A stretch of 64,000 nt of DNA. Source: Cladophialophora immunda (taxonomy: Eukaryota; Ascomycota; Eurotiomycetes; Chaetothyriales; Herpotrichiellaceae). The position numbers and the translations under genes were made by a program. The stretch covers positions 5,568,619-5,632,618 of the forward strand of contig NW_015622543.1 of NCBI RefSeq assembly GCF_000835495.1, read 5' to 3'. Shown here in pieces: positions 46,021 through 57,553 of this stretch. The notes beneath the pieces were generated by a model. The model ran no database searches, was not told where the DNA came from, and saw only the letters and a program-made list of their open reading frames with translations. Each line of letters starts with the position of its first letter. The first letter of the stretch is position 1.

Positions 46021-46754
46021 ATGGCTCCCATCCGTCGCTACCTGCGGATCAGCAAGCATTTCGTCCTTGAGTGTCGCATCTTCCTCGAGAACCCTGCCGA
46101 TGAACCAAGGTGGCTCTTAAATGAGAAAGACCCCGCCCTTCCGCGAGTCTTTGAGGCTGTCAAACCCTACGTCCTGCCGAAACTGCGGGAAGAGAAAGAG
46201 CGGGCGCGGGGCAAGGGGAAAAAGAAGAAGAGTGTCAAAGATGTAGTTCAACAAGGTGATTACACTGTTCGTCAATTGCAAAATCTTTCCTCTGACAGGC
46301 GCATCTAGATGACTTTGAAGTTTCGATCTTCCTCACCGAGATCAGGACCCGCCACTGCCTTCTAGTCAAGGACAAGACATTCAAGCAAAAAGACCCAATA
46401 AAGAGCAACAATGGCAACAGGCTGACGGGAGCTGACCATGACGCTGTAATGGTCCAGGACGAGAGTGACGAAGACAATGTCAATCTCAACGATATACCGG
46501 CTGCGGAAGACCGAGAAGGGAGTCACACATCCGCAGGTCGCAATCTGGACACGGAAGGGGAGGGTGACGATAAGAAGAAGCTAGGGTTTACCACCACGTA
46601 CGAGGGATTCAATATTTGGGGCTGGGTGCTGTGTCTCTTTGTTGAGCGCAAAGGTGGTCCTAGCAAGAAAACTTCTGGGCTCCCAGGCAGTTCGCAGGCA
46701 CTCATGCAGGACTGGATCCAATCAACTCAGGACCAGAAGGACGACGATTCATAA
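46021..46754 (+). CDS. Fungal conserved protein of unknown function, 226 aa
   Basis: Two exons (46021-46255, 46309-46754). The N-terminal block APIRRYLRISKHFVLECRIF and PRVFEAVKPYVLPKLREEKE is followed by a Lys-rich run (GKGKKKKS), then across the splice VVQQDDFEVSIFLTEIRTRH and a long acidic segment (DESDEDNVNLNDIPAAED) before DKKKLGFTTTYEGFNIWGWV. The acceptor at 46308 is chosen over one at 46299 because only it keeps the frame. No signal peptide or membrane span is seen. The charged composition suggests a nuclear protein, but I do not recognise a named family. Confidence 0.8.
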
Positions 46755-48470
46755 CGTCCGCCTTCTAGAGAGCAGCGGAGCCTGATGTACCGTACCCAGA
46801 ATGGAAGTTCTTGCACAAGTACCGAGTACCCATGGCGTCGGCTCGTGGCACCCACGTGGAAAAATGGTTTGAAGGGTGGTTCTGAGAAGGATCTCGGGCT
46901 TCAGGACCGGCATCAAGAGATAGGCTGATGGCGTTCGCGGAGGTTTCCATGTCTGTGAAGTCTGGCCAGCCCCTATCTCGAATAATAGCCCCTTTGCCGA
47001 GGGCATCAGGTGCGTTCGGTGCCAAGGGAGTTGGCTGTAAATCAATATTTGATGCAGATGGCTCGGAGCCGCGTCGTTCTGGCCACAGTACGGAGTACCT
47101 CGCAGCCTGACAAACAGTTTATTGTTGTCTGTAACCAGAGTCAGGCTACATGGCGCTATTCATCCAACCCGGGAAATCGAATGACTGAGTTCAGCTCGGC
47201 TACGAAAATGGGCTGGACACCCTTGGCGACACGAGGCAGGTTTCGATCGTTCCAAAGGTGCGGCGTCGCATCAACCAAGTGCCAAGTGTGATACAAGGAG
47301 TTTGGGACGATTTTGTGGTTCAAGGTCCCACTGGACTGCAGCTCGGTGGCGTTCGTTCACGCAATCTCCACGTGGTTGTGGCCGCCCCTTTTTCTATCCT
47401 GGAAAAGTCGAACCCTGCATGATGCATGGCTTGGGGGCGTTACTTTTGTATCCAGGCCGGCGGCCAGACCCGTTCCATCCTGTTCCAGGTCGCACATATA
47501 CGAGGTGGTGGCGCATGGAAGACACGAGGGAGCAAGTTGAAGACAATGCAGGATTGAGTGCGGGATGTAACGGGTACAGCGGCTCCCCCGTCACCAGTTG
47601 ATCAAGCCATCAGCCTCACTGCAATGTGCAGGAGAAGCTTACGAGTACCGAATACGTGCTCCATGTTGCATGGCTCCTTAGGTACCTGGGTAGCACTCGC
47701 TACTATGTACGTACAGAAATTCTTGAAGGCTGCCCGACCAGGATGCTACTTTTAGATACGCACGATGCACCTGCTGATTATTAACTACAGCCCATAATCC
47801 TCGAGGCATCGCGTACATGGTTGACGGTGCCCAAGGTGGAGCGTCAGATTCTTTGTTCATCAGCGGGATGGCCCGGCAGCTCTTTTGATCCTGCTGCAGT
47901 CCGTGTTCAAGTCGCAACACGCTGGCTAATGTCCATCGCAGAGGCGACGGTGACAATGGTAGGGAAATTGCCGCGGGGCTTGGGCCATCCTCGTCTGATC
48001 GGTTCAACGATGCTAGCAACGAAACGGCAGCTGCATGGAATCTCATGCCAGATTCGAGAAGCGAGCAAAAATCCAGCCAGCCACCAAATCTCTCTTGAGC
48101 TAACTCGGTAACCAGCCCAAGTAACTGGGCTTGGACAAGTGGCTACCACCAATGCGGATAGCTTCCCCATGGTTTGAGCTGCGTGCATGGGCCGGCCGCA
48201 CGCCACGGACATTTGCAGAGGGCGTCGCAAACGGTCGAAACAGGAAGTGGTGCGAACTGCAGCAGATTGCGATATTCTGGGGGCATGGACCGCCCAATGT
48301 GAGTCAGGGCCAGATCATGCGCTGGATTGCGACCCAAGCGAACAAGAAAGGTGCTCCGCAGAGAACAGGAATGTGACTGCGCCGATAGTGACTGACGGCG
48401 CTGTGGTATGATGATGGCGACTCACTGTTGAGGTGCCTCAGATGGTCATCATGACGAAATCAGTTGCGAC

Positions 48471-48524
48471 GCAGGCACCGCAGGCACCGCAGGCACCTCA
48501 CACACCTCACACACCTCACACACC
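48471..48524 (+). repeat. 9-bp minisatellite, two unit types
   Basis: Three tandem GCAGGCACC units (48471-48497) followed directly by three TCACACACC units (48498-48524). The two units differ at five positions, so the array looks like two successive expansions of one ancestor. Confidence 0.9.
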
Positions 48525-50473
48525 TCCTCGTAGTTTTGTGCTGGGACAAAAACTTTGTAGCCAGATCGCCACACTCAGGAGCCAAACATGAAACACACTA
48601 TCTCCTACAAACTTTTCCGACTCTCAGCTGCAGTGTTTGTCCAAAACTTGGGGGGTGGCAAAACTGAGGGCCTCGTTGCGTGCTGATCCAGGGGTAAAGA
48701 GAAGGATCTTCAGGAACCCGCTGACCACCACCACCGTCACACACCACCAGAAACTCCAAACCGATACGCAGTCCTGCCCATTAGAGCTTGAAGCTCGCTG
48801 ATGATCTGAACATCATCACATCATGCATCCCCTCTTGAAACAGACCGTTGAAGAGGATGGCACGAGGAGGACCACTATGACTGCATAATCGACACAGTAT
48901 ATGGCGCATGCAGTTTGGATTCTCGCGAGCTCACTGCTGCTCACCCCTCACTCCTCGACTCCTCGAACTGCCTATCCATGCAGGGTACCCAACCCACCCA
49001 TGATGGATACAAGATGTCACCTTTGTGACCGGTCAATTGGTAACATCCAATCCAAGCGCGCGCTTGGCCACGATTTGAAACATGCCCTCCGCGTGACAGG
49101 TCTTAACCGAGCGAACCTCAAAAAGACCATCTGCGATCGCTTTACATAGTACGAACGGCTGCAAGCTGAGCCTGGAGAAGGAAGTTGCCGGAAGAGCGCG
49201 GTGATGGGTTTTCCTTGCAGGAACCGTGCCTTGGCCAACGAATCAGGCCGTGGAATCAGCCTCGGTATCCGACCTGGTCCGCAACTCAGCATCCTTCAGA
49301 GAACGTGCATCGGTTGAGGGGAGAGCTGGGCGCTCCAATTACATCCCATCTGACAGGCACAAAGCGGCATAGTGACTCGTAGGGCAACGCCATAGCACGA
49401 CTTTCCAAGGTTTCTACGGATCACGGGGTCGACCGCTGACCAAACGACTCGTATGCTTTTGGAACTCCGATTCGGGTTTTTCTTGATGGAGGTACGGGAA
49501 CAACCATTTGTGGCACTGCCAGAGTGGGCATACACACCATCATGGCATACGTTGAAGGCCACGTTGCTCTCTCGCCGCCAATGAGCCCATTGCCGGCAAT
49601 AAGGTGAAACCGGAAAGCTGGGAGGAGTTGAGAGCAACCAGGTACGGATTCCCAACAGTCCCAGCTGGTGCAATTACTCGTGCTCGGGCTAAAGGGCAAC
49701 TCGGCACAGGACGACACCCACACCGCTGAAGACCAGGTCCTCCAAGTCCTTGCGGGCACCGTGCGAGATGCTCACTGCTCAGAGCAGCACAATCTCTTCC
49801 CCTTCGGGATATAGTTACGGGTCGTCGAGGCCGGTTGCACTTTCTCTCCCGAAAGTTTGACCTCAGACTTGTACACCGCTATCTCTGAAGCAAGGCAAAA
49901 GTGGAACTGCAAAATCACTATTATTATTATTAAACAAAGGGACCATCGAAAATGCTGGGGAGCAACGTCCCTGATGCCGAGTTCCCTGCGTGGGCAAGGA
50001 GAAGGATGGGTCACACAATCTGCTTGGTGATTTCCGGGCAAACACAAGCGGAGACAGCGACAACAATCTCCCCTTCTCCTTGCGAGGCGCGCCCGAGAAA
50101 CCCCAGGCTGTTCCGGTCAGCTGGGTCCTGGTCTTTGTCAGTGTGCGCGCCTGAGAGACTTAGCGCCTGGGCCTAGTCAAGAAAACTGGAGGAGCCTATA
50201 TGCGCCTAGGCCGCTTCTGGAGAGTGGAAGCCAGGGGCATCAAAGGGGGGGGGAGGCGCCTCCTGACGAGTCTCGAAATCTTGCGTGTCAAAATCTTGCA
50301 AACGAGAACATGCCACCGCACCGGCAAGCCTCAAGCGGGCTCCACCCCAGAGGCAGCCTGTCACACAGCCAAGGAGTCGCTAAAAAGTTGCATGGATGAC
50401 TCTGGTCAGCGTCACCATTTCTGGAACAATTTTCGGTGCGGCCGGGGGGTGAGGCTACCTGGGATCAGAAAAA

Positions 50474-50479
50474 TAAATA
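50474..50479 (+). promoter_or_regulatory. TATA-like box of a possible transcript
   Basis: TAAATA in AAATAAATACC, followed by about 200 bp of CT-rich sequence up to an ATG in the context CACAATGCC at 50682. Confidence 0.3.
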
Positions 50480-50681
50480 CCTGGCTCGTATCCTCCCTCT
50501 TCCACAAGCCCATCTTTCTCAGTCAAAAAAGCATCATCACCTGCTCCCTTCACCTGAGCCCCCAGAGACTCAATCATCGAGCTGGCAAGCATTCAAAAGA
50601 GCTTCCCATCACTACTGCATACCTTGGAACAAAGCATTCCTCGACTATACTCGTCGACGCTCAACCATCCCAGCCCTCACA

Positions 50682-50768
50682 ATGCCTGCCGGATCTAAAT
50701 ATCCTCCCTGCCCGGGTCCTCCTCCCAATCGACCTCTTCCAGCAATTCCCAAGAAGCACGCTGCATGA
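50682..50768 (+). CDS. Candidate 28-aa proline-rich ORF
   Basis: From the ATG at 50682 a 28-residue peptide rich in Pro and Lys (start MPAGSKYPPCPGPPP) ends at TGA 50766-50768. The ATG context CACAATGCC is optimal, and a TATA-like box and pyrimidine-rich leader precede it. Beyond the TGA the same frame stays open to 51236, so this may be the first part of a longer interrupted frame. No family is recognised. Confidence 0.25.
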   Translation: MPAGSKYPPCPGPPPNRPLPAIPKKHAA

Positions 50769-52913
50769 GCAAAAGCTCTTCACCCTGAAACCGGCGTTTT
50801 TGGCTTCAACGGGAAATGGATTTCGACCTTGAACCTCAATATCTCCGCCCTTGAGTCACCCTGCCTACGTCCACATGTCAGGCAGCCACATGACAGGCAG
50901 GACCTCAATCTAATGCAATACAACTGGCGTTCTCCACCTTTTGAGGAGGTTCAGCAACAGATGTCTTACAAACCACGGAGATCCTTCCATGTGGGAAGTT
51001 CTTGGCATTATAGCATTCGTTCGCGCATACAAAGAAGAGGCTATGCATGGCTCGATGCGTTGGCAACTCCACCGGTCACAAGCACAACACTCTTGCAGGA
51101 GGCAGCCTGCCTCGCGCCCACATTCTACCGCATTTCCAAATCTGGCAAAATACTCAACCAGGGATACCGAGGCCCTTGCCTACAGATACGAAGAGTGTCT
51201 TCGGATCCTTTCAACAACTACCACCACCACCCCTAATCCATGTCGCCGAACTACCTATCTATTCCATGACACACCACTTTATTCCCCACAACTTGCGCCC
51301 GATACTTCCCTACAACATGTACCAACAGCACACCCAGTCTTGCATATCTGTACCAATAGTGGATACCCCAACTTGACACATTCGTTTGCGGAGGGAAGAA
51401 GAGTCTCTCGCTTTGCCTTGCTGAGTCGCCCGGCTGGGCCCAGTGACAGGCCTTTGTACGTTACTTGAGTGGACATTAATGAGCCCCATGATGATGAGTT
51501 CTGGGAAGGGACCGACCCGGTCACACTGCGATGGACCATTTCCTTACCAGCTAGCGTTTGCGTGTCTATCTAATAATGGATAATATTTTCTATCACAACC
51601 CACGCTATTCCGATCCCTACTTTAGATGTTCGTTCGAGTCATGAAGTCACTGCGCACCCCTGCCGCCGTGAAGAAAGGTGCCCGAGTCCTGTGGCCGGAA
51701 TGTCCCCAAGACCCCCAAGACAGCCGCATTGTGGTGCCCTGTATCTGCTCCGTCTCGTATCCCTGCGCCGTAGTGCCTGCGGTCTTATTAGGCAACATCA
51801 CGTCTTACCTGCATGGCGAACAGGGGGAGGCTGCCTGGGCGCCAGCGAACGAGCAGCAGGTGTAGGAGCTCGGACCTTGGCTTTCGATTGGGTAGAGCGG
51901 ACTTTGCATCCGCAAGCAGCCGCCAGGAACAAACGGCGTCAACCTAGGGAGGGAGGGGTATGTGAGTGTGTGTGTCTTATGACCTGGAGCTATGTGAGTA
52001 AGGTAAAGGTGGCAGAACTTCACCCCGCGTTTGGGTATCAGAAATAGAACAAACTTGTACATAAACGGGCGCCTAGATGATGGACCAAGATGACTGCGTG
52101 CGGCGGTTGCCAGATAGGCACGGAGACCTCGTATCTTTCTGTCCTAGTCGGCGAAGAAGTGGCCGTTGTGCATGTCTTCCACTCTCTTTCTCCTTTCCCC
52201 CCTTTTTTTTACCTGCGTTGTCACTGCGCCTCTCATCACCCACCCGGTCCCCTCTTCGTGGATCTCGACGGCATCATCGGATGGAGAGGTGGATAAAGAG
52301 TCGGCACTCTGGCCGCTGGCTGATGGAGGGATTGAGGAATAGCGCTGTAAGGCAAGCGTCGTGGTTGGCCCAAGCTGATCTGTTTATCCTCCGCTAGGAC
52401 AATCGACTAAGAAACAAGGAGGAGAGTCCGCCGCAACGGGCCCAGTGGTGCCAGTCTTGCCAGGTGCCCATGACGAAATCACCATCCCAACCACCCCGAT
52501 TCTCTGAGTTTGGCCCGAGATTACCGTTGAGTGCCGTCCACAGACACCGTCGTGTGCGCGTCCTCTTTCTTCATCCGTGGGGGGAAAAGCAGAAACTGGG
52601 AATGCCCATTGAATGCCATTCCCCCACACCCTAACAGCCATGGTTAAGCTACTGCCACTGCTGCCACTGCTGTCATCGCAGGCGCAGCTCTGTCCGCGAT
52701 CTCTGCGTCCGCATTGGCGGCCCAGCTGCCCACTCTGATCGATGACCACATCTTGTCTTTTTTCCCATCCCTTTGCTGCTTCTGCCTCTCATAGACCTGC
52801 TCGTTGTCTTCAAGATTGTTTGTTGTCGTTCGTTGGCGTCCTTGAGTGGTTGAAGCCGAGGTCGGTGGTGTCTGAACTTTTTATATGCGAATATACTATA
52901 CCCTCGCTGCGAC
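50769..52913. other. Intergenic, upstream of GH79 gene
   Basis: Contains the continued open frame to 51236 and then the GH79 promoter region, with CT-rich DNA at about 52170-52270 and TATATG at 52882. Nothing else is supported. Confidence 0.4.
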
Positions 52914-54761
52914 ATGTCCGCTCGTTACCTGTCATCAGTCTTGGGCACGCTCCTGTTCACACTCACTGCAGCTCAAAATACAGTCTCCCTTGCCATCACA
53001 GCCCAGCCCACCTCAGGCGCCTCCGGGATTATCAGTCCCTCGTTCGCCGGCTTCGGCATCGAGTCCTCCAATCTCTTCTCCTTCACGGGAGGCAGCGACG
53101 AGAACCAGCTGACCAAGAATCTGTTGGAAAATTTGGCAAACTACACGGGCACGCCACCACATCTGCGCATTGGAGGCAACACCCAGGATTATTTCATCTA
53201 CGATGGCTCTCAAAATGACTATGCGTGGGAGCCCAACCCTCACTCGGTCGGGCAGGGAGCCTATGCGAGCGACTCCATGATCATCGGCCCGAAGTTCTTC
53301 GAGGTGATCAATCGCTTCCCCAGCAATACACCCATCACCTTTGGATTAAACCTGGCCTACTCAGAGTCCGACTACATCAAGCAAATCACCACTATGGCTA
53401 CACAGGCTGTCAATCGGTTGGTCGACGTCAATCTGGTGTCGTTTGAGATTGGCAATGAGCCCGATCTGTACCTGCAGAATGGATTCCGCACTGGCTCCTG
53501 GGGCGGGCAAGTCTACACCCAAGAGTGGCTGGACCGAGCAGGTGCTATCTGGGAGCAAGTCCTCCAACCAAACAACCTCCCCAGCAACTTCTTTGAGCCG
53601 GGAGCCACGGCATCGACCATTGGGACGTCTTTCCAGGTCCAGGACTTGGACCAGTATGGGATTACCGTCAAGGCCAACGGGTCGTCGAAACCGTATATTG
53701 CCAGCTGGAACCAGCATGATTACTACTATTACATCGGGGTGTCGACCTATCCACTGACCGCATACGATTTCATGACGCTTTCCACGACCAATGACCAGTT
53801 CGCCGCGTGGGTCTCACAAATCCAGCAAGCGCAAGCCACGGGCTATCCGTATGCTTTGCGAGAGATGGGCGTTGTCGGTCCCATTGGCTTGAGTGACATT
53901 ACCGACGTCTTTGGCGCCGCGCTGTGGTCCCTCAATTTCTTCCTCTATGCAGCTACCCTCAATATCTCTTCGGTTCAGATGCATATGACGGACAATAGCA
54001 ACGCGAGTGCCTGGCAGCCAATCCCATATTATGACAATCAGCCATTTGTGCGACCGAACTATTATGCGTTCGCTGCCTTTGATCAAACCATTGGACCAAC
54101 GTGCCAGGCCCAGATTGGTGGGTATATCATTCAAGATCCTCCTGCGTCATATGGCGGCCGAATCGCGGCCTATTCGGTCTATCAAGCCGGTACCCTGGCC
54201 TCAATCGTTTTGATCAACTCGAATCCTGCCAACGTCTCGGAGCCGAACAAGCCGAGTCTTACGTGGAACTTGTCCCTGCCCAAGCAGTTTGCAGGACAGG
54301 AGTTATACCTCGCATATCTCACCAACGACGGAGCGGACGCGAAGCACGGTACAACCTGGAACGGCATCAGCTACGAGAAGAGCGGTGACGGGACAGCTAC
54401 CAGGGTGAATAACACTGTTGAGAGAGTCAAAATTGGCAGTGATGGGAGCGCCAATATCGTGGTCCGAGATTCCCAAGCTGTTATTGCCAATATCGGGTCA
54501 CCGGTCGGCCAGCGAAAGCCCAACGCCAGTGCATGCTCTAAACTGGCTGCTAGCACCCCCGATGCTCGTCCTGTTACAACCCCGGTCGGTACAAGTGCGC
54601 CCGCGGCAACGTCTACTTCTGATAGCTCATCCTCCTCCTCATCAACCCACTCGGATAATTCAGCCCAATCGAACGCAGCATCGAGAACAGGCCTTTCTAT
54701 GGTGGTGTTGACGACAATCGCTTCAGTGATGCTGACTGGAGTCTGTCTTGTTTGCGTATAA
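52914..54761 (+). CDS. GPI-type GH79 beta-glucuronidase-like glycosidase
   Basis: Intronless, 615 aa. A signal peptide (about residues 1-20, VLGTLLFTLTAA) leads to a TIM-barrel with LRIGGNTQDYF, the acid/base motif FEIGNEPDLY (Glu182) and the nucleophile in YALREMGVVG (Glu317), which match family GH79 (beta-glucuronidases and 4-O-methyl-glucuronidases). A beta-domain follows. The tail is a Ser/Thr-rich stalk (STSDSSSSSSSTHSDNS) and a hydrophobic end (MVVLTTIASVMLTGVCLVC), typical of GPI attachment, so it is probably held at the wall or membrane. Many NxS/T sites are present. It likely trims glucuronic acid from plant or own-wall glycans. Confidence 0.92.
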   Translation: MSARYLSSVLGTLLFTLTAAQNTVSLAITAQPTSGASGIISPSFAGFGIESSNLFSFTGGSDENQLTKNLLENLANYTGTPPHLRIGGNTQDYFIYDGSQNDYAWEPNPHSVGQGAYASDSMIIGPKFFEVINRFPSNTPITFGLNLAYSESDYIKQITTMATQAVNRLVDVNLVSFEIGNEPDLYLQNGFRTGSWGGQVYTQEWLDRAGAIWEQVLQPNNLPSNFFEPGATASTIGTSFQVQDLDQYGITVKANGSSKPYIASWNQHDYYYYIGVSTYPLTAYDFMTLSTTNDQFAAWVSQIQQAQATGYPYALREMGVVGPIGLSDITDVFGAALWSLNFFLYAATLNISSVQMHMTDNSNASAWQPIPYYDNQPFVRPNYYAFAAFDQTIGPTCQAQIGGYIIQDPPASYGGRIAAYSVYQAGTLASIVLINSNPANVSEPNKPSLTWNLSLPKQFAGQELYLAYLTNDGADAKHGTTWNGISYEKSGDGTATRVNNTVERVKIGSDGSANIVVRDSQAVIANIGSPVGQRKPNASACSKLAASTPDARPVTTPVGTSAPAATSTSDSSSSSSSTHSDNSAQSNAASRTGLSMVVLTTIASVMLTGVCLVCV

Positions 54762-55402
54762 TGTAGATTTCGCCCTATATTTGTGCATGTGCCAGGGTAT
54801 CATTGACGTAGACGGCGTTTATGAGTCTCCGCTGTCGAAAGATTTACGATCAAAAGATGTTTGCACCAGTCTGGAGTCAAAAGGGTTATGTGCCAAATGC
54901 TATCAACGACCGTGGATCATATGAGTTGGGTTGGGGGCAAGCAAGACGAGCGGGTGGTCATTTGGAAAATAGTTGTGTGACTGAGGCTAGAATATCTAGG
55001 TACTTGATAAATCTAATCTGTAATGATGATGGGCCGTGGCCAGGGTGTCATGAACGACGATGAAGAGTGTTGAAATCGACGCGTGTGCGCTGTCCCAATG
55101 ATTTTGTCAAGTTGACAGAATCTTGGATAGTTGGGGGCGAGCACATGTGGCTGAATGAATTGATAGCATGCATGCGTGGTGTTTTCGCAAGCTGACTGGC
55201 TGGCTGGGCTCGCTAGCTGGCTGGCTGACGTCTTTGTTACTACTTTTCTTCTTCCGCGGCTCCAGGTGAACTAGCCATTTCCCCGTCTTCCCGGGCGAGC
55301 AAACTACACGCGTATACACTGCAAACATGCCTCCTCTAGACTCATTTGGGTGAGTTTGCTTGCCTTTGCCAGCTGTCTCTGTTTCTGCTGCTCTCTGCCA
55401 CC
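54762..55402. other. Intergenic, possible 5' exon of the CDF gene
   Basis: No independent gene. An ATG at 55327 (MPPLDSFG) followed by GTGAGT at 55350 and an in-phase acceptor at 55416 could form an alternative first exon of the downstream transporter. A GCTGGCTGGCTG-type repeat lies at about 55192-55227. Confidence 0.4.
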
Positions 55403-57067
55403 ATGGACGTCGCGAGTCCCCGCCGGCCTCACTACCAACTCGGCGCACTGTCCAACTTTATCCCGCTCAATGAAGAGCCCAGTGCAATATCGACACGCGG
55501 CCAACGCCTGCCGAGCCTGATCCAGAGCCGGTCAACCACATCTCTGCTCACCCTGCAGCGCCGGCCGGCAACACGAAGGGGCTCCGTCGCGAGCCACCGG
55601 TCCGATGAAGATGAGGAGCACGGTCCTCGTGAAAGCTTCGAGGCAATTGCCGCAGGCCGGTGGCGCCCCAGCACGCCCTCGGAAACAGACCCGCGACGGA
55701 TGAGCATGGGCCCCGAGATCCTCATGACACCGCAGGTGCGCAGTATGCGACTGATTGGGCAGAGCAACCCCAGATACCGCTGGCACCAGTACTTCAAGAC
55801 GGAGGAGGAGTTGAAGCAGATGAGGAAACCCATCCGGAAATACTACGAGCGGAACAATTTTCTGGTCACACAATACCTATACATCGACAAGCTGTTGGAT
55901 TCGTCGCTCCCGCACAACCTCATCCAAGAGTATAGCCAACCGCGCTCGAATGGCGCGATGAACACCATCTGCGAGGAGCCCCCTTCGGGCAACATGACCC
56001 CGGTAAATGGACCGAATGCTCCCAACACGCCCACCGAGACCAAGCTCAAGCGGACACCAAAAAACCTGTACAAGCTCCCCAGTGAAGAGACGCCGTTGTT
56101 ATTAGACGACGCCGAAGCGATCCCCGACGCAGCCGTTCCGGAAATCAGTTTTGAAGACATTGACGAGGGCGTGGACTCAAACGAGCGGATTGTAACCGTG
56201 GCAATCTACATCAATCTAGCCGCCAACATCATCTTGCTGGCGGGTAAAATCGTGGTCATCATCCTGACCTCATCTCTCTCGGTGCTCGCGTCTCTTGTCG
56301 ACGCGGCGTTGGATTTTCTGTCTACCGCCATTGTCTGGACCACTACGAAACTCATCTCGCGACAGGATCAGTACGCTTATCCTATCGGTCGACGACGATT
56401 GGAGCCAGTCGGGGTCCTCGTTTTCAGTGTCATCATGATCACTTCCTTCTTCCAAGTGGCCCTGGAGTGTTTCAATCGGTTGATTTCGGGCGACCGCAGC
56501 GTCGTGGAACTGGGTATCCCCGCCATTGCCATCATGCTGAGTACGGTCGCCATCAAGGGCTTCTGCTGGTTCTGGTGTCGACTAGTGAAAAACAGTTCTG
56601 TCCAAGCGCTCGCTCAAGATGCCGCCACCGACGTCGTCTTCAACATCTTCTCCATCATTTTCCCGCTCGTGGGCTTTTACTTTCAGATCTGGTGGCTGGA
56701 CGCCTTGGGTGGGTTGTTCTTGTCCTTCTACGTCATTTTCAACTGGACCACCACCAGCGTCGAGCATGTGCGAAATCTTTGTGGGGTTTCGGCCACCGCG
56801 GACCAGCGCAACGTCCTGCTGTATCTCGCCATGCGCTTTGCCAAACCGATCCGCTACATCCAGGGGCTGCAGGCGTACCACACGGGCGACAAGCTCAATG
56901 TGGAGGTCGACATTGTTCTGGATGAGAATATGAGTTTGCGGGACAGTCACGATCTGAGCGAGAGTCTGCAGTATGTGCTCGAGAGCGTGCCGGCGGTGGA
57001 CCGCGCGTTTGTGCACGCCGACTATGCGGATTGGAACTTGCCCAGCCATATGAATCAGCAAGGTTGA
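55403..57067 (+). CDS. Cation diffusion facilitator, probably manganese
   Basis: From ATG 55403 (GCCACCATGG, ideal context) the protein has 554 aa. About 270 residues of cytosolic N-terminus (RYRWHQYFKTEEELKQM, KPIRKYYERNNFLVTQYLYI) precede five or six membrane helices. The two metal-site motifs are both DxxxD: VDAALDFLS in helix 2 and QDAATDVVFN in helix 5. DxxxD, rather than HxxxD, marks the Mn-transporting CDF branch. The C-terminal cytosolic domain is the ferredoxin-like CDF dimer domain (RYIQGLQAYHTGDKLNVEVD, VDRAFVHADY). It moves Mn2+ out of the cytosol, probably into vacuole or Golgi. An alternative start at 55327 with a 67-nt intron would replace MDVAS with MPPLDSFG. Confidence 0.92.
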   Translation: MDVASPRRPHYQLGALSNFIPLNEEPSAISTRGQRLPSLIQSRSTTSLLTLQRRPATRRGSVASHRSDEDEEHGPRESFEAIAAGRWRPSTPSETDPRRMSMGPEILMTPQVRSMRLIGQSNPRYRWHQYFKTEEELKQMRKPIRKYYERNNFLVTQYLYIDKLLDSSLPHNLIQEYSQPRSNGAMNTICEEPPSGNMTPVNGPNAPNTPTETKLKRTPKNLYKLPSEETPLLLDDAEAIPDAAVPEISFEDIDEGVDSNERIVTVAIYINLAANIILLAGKIVVIILTSSLSVLASLVDAALDFLSTAIVWTTTKLISRQDQYAYPIGRRRLEPVGVLVFSVIMITSFFQVALECFNRLISGDRSVVELGIPAIAIMLSTVAIKGFCWFWCRLVKNSSVQALAQDAATDVVFNIFSIIFPLVGFYFQIWWLDALGGLFLSFYVIFNWTTTSVEHVRNLCGVSATADQRNVLLYLAMRFAKPIRYIQGLQAYHTGDKLNVEVDIVLDENMSLRDSHDLSESLQYVLESVPAVDRAFVHADYADWNLPSHMNQQG

Positions 57068-57553
57068 CGAATTTTGGGGCGGGGGTTGGCGATGGCTTGG
57101 GTCAGCCACGTTTTGTATAGTACGGGAAGATGGGCTACAATGGGTCAACAGGCCTGAGGTTTAAGATCTGCACCAGAAGATCGCGGTCTGGACAGGAGGT
57201 GCGGGAATGAGCAATGTGTGGGAGTGTGTAGATGGTCGGCACTTGTGAGTTATGATACCACGTCGTTGGAGACAGTACAATATATGCCCCTTAATTCCAG
57301 CTTACGATCCACGGCGAGAGCATTTCGGGCGGAATTTGATCGAGCTTCAGGCTCTCAAAATGTGTGTTTCAATGTGTTCAGGTCATTCAATGGCCCGGGA
57401 CTATTTTCGATTCAACAACATCCCAACCACCCCCCATGAAGATGCCGCGACGGATCTGTATTTTGTAATTTGATATCATCGAAAAGTCTCCGCAATACCA
57501 CTAGCTACCCATCAAACCACCGTTTCTGGGAAAGTAGCACTTTTCTCAATTTC
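57068..57553. other. Convergent intergenic, no gene seen
   Basis: About 0.5 kb between the CDF and transketolase 3' ends. No repeat or frame is supported. Confidence 0.45.

Larger units (their letters stand above)
46755..50681. other. Gene-poor stretch
   Basis: Nearly 4 kb with only short frames that lack motifs, codon bias or splice partners on either strand. It contains a 9-bp minisatellite (annotated separately) and, at its end, a TAAATA box (50474-50479) followed by a CT-rich leader that may begin a transcript toward the small ORF at 50682. Confidence 0.45.

Noticed and set aside
50200..50832. 210-codon frame
   Set aside because: Composition follows the CT-rich leader; the better-contexted frame starts at 50682.
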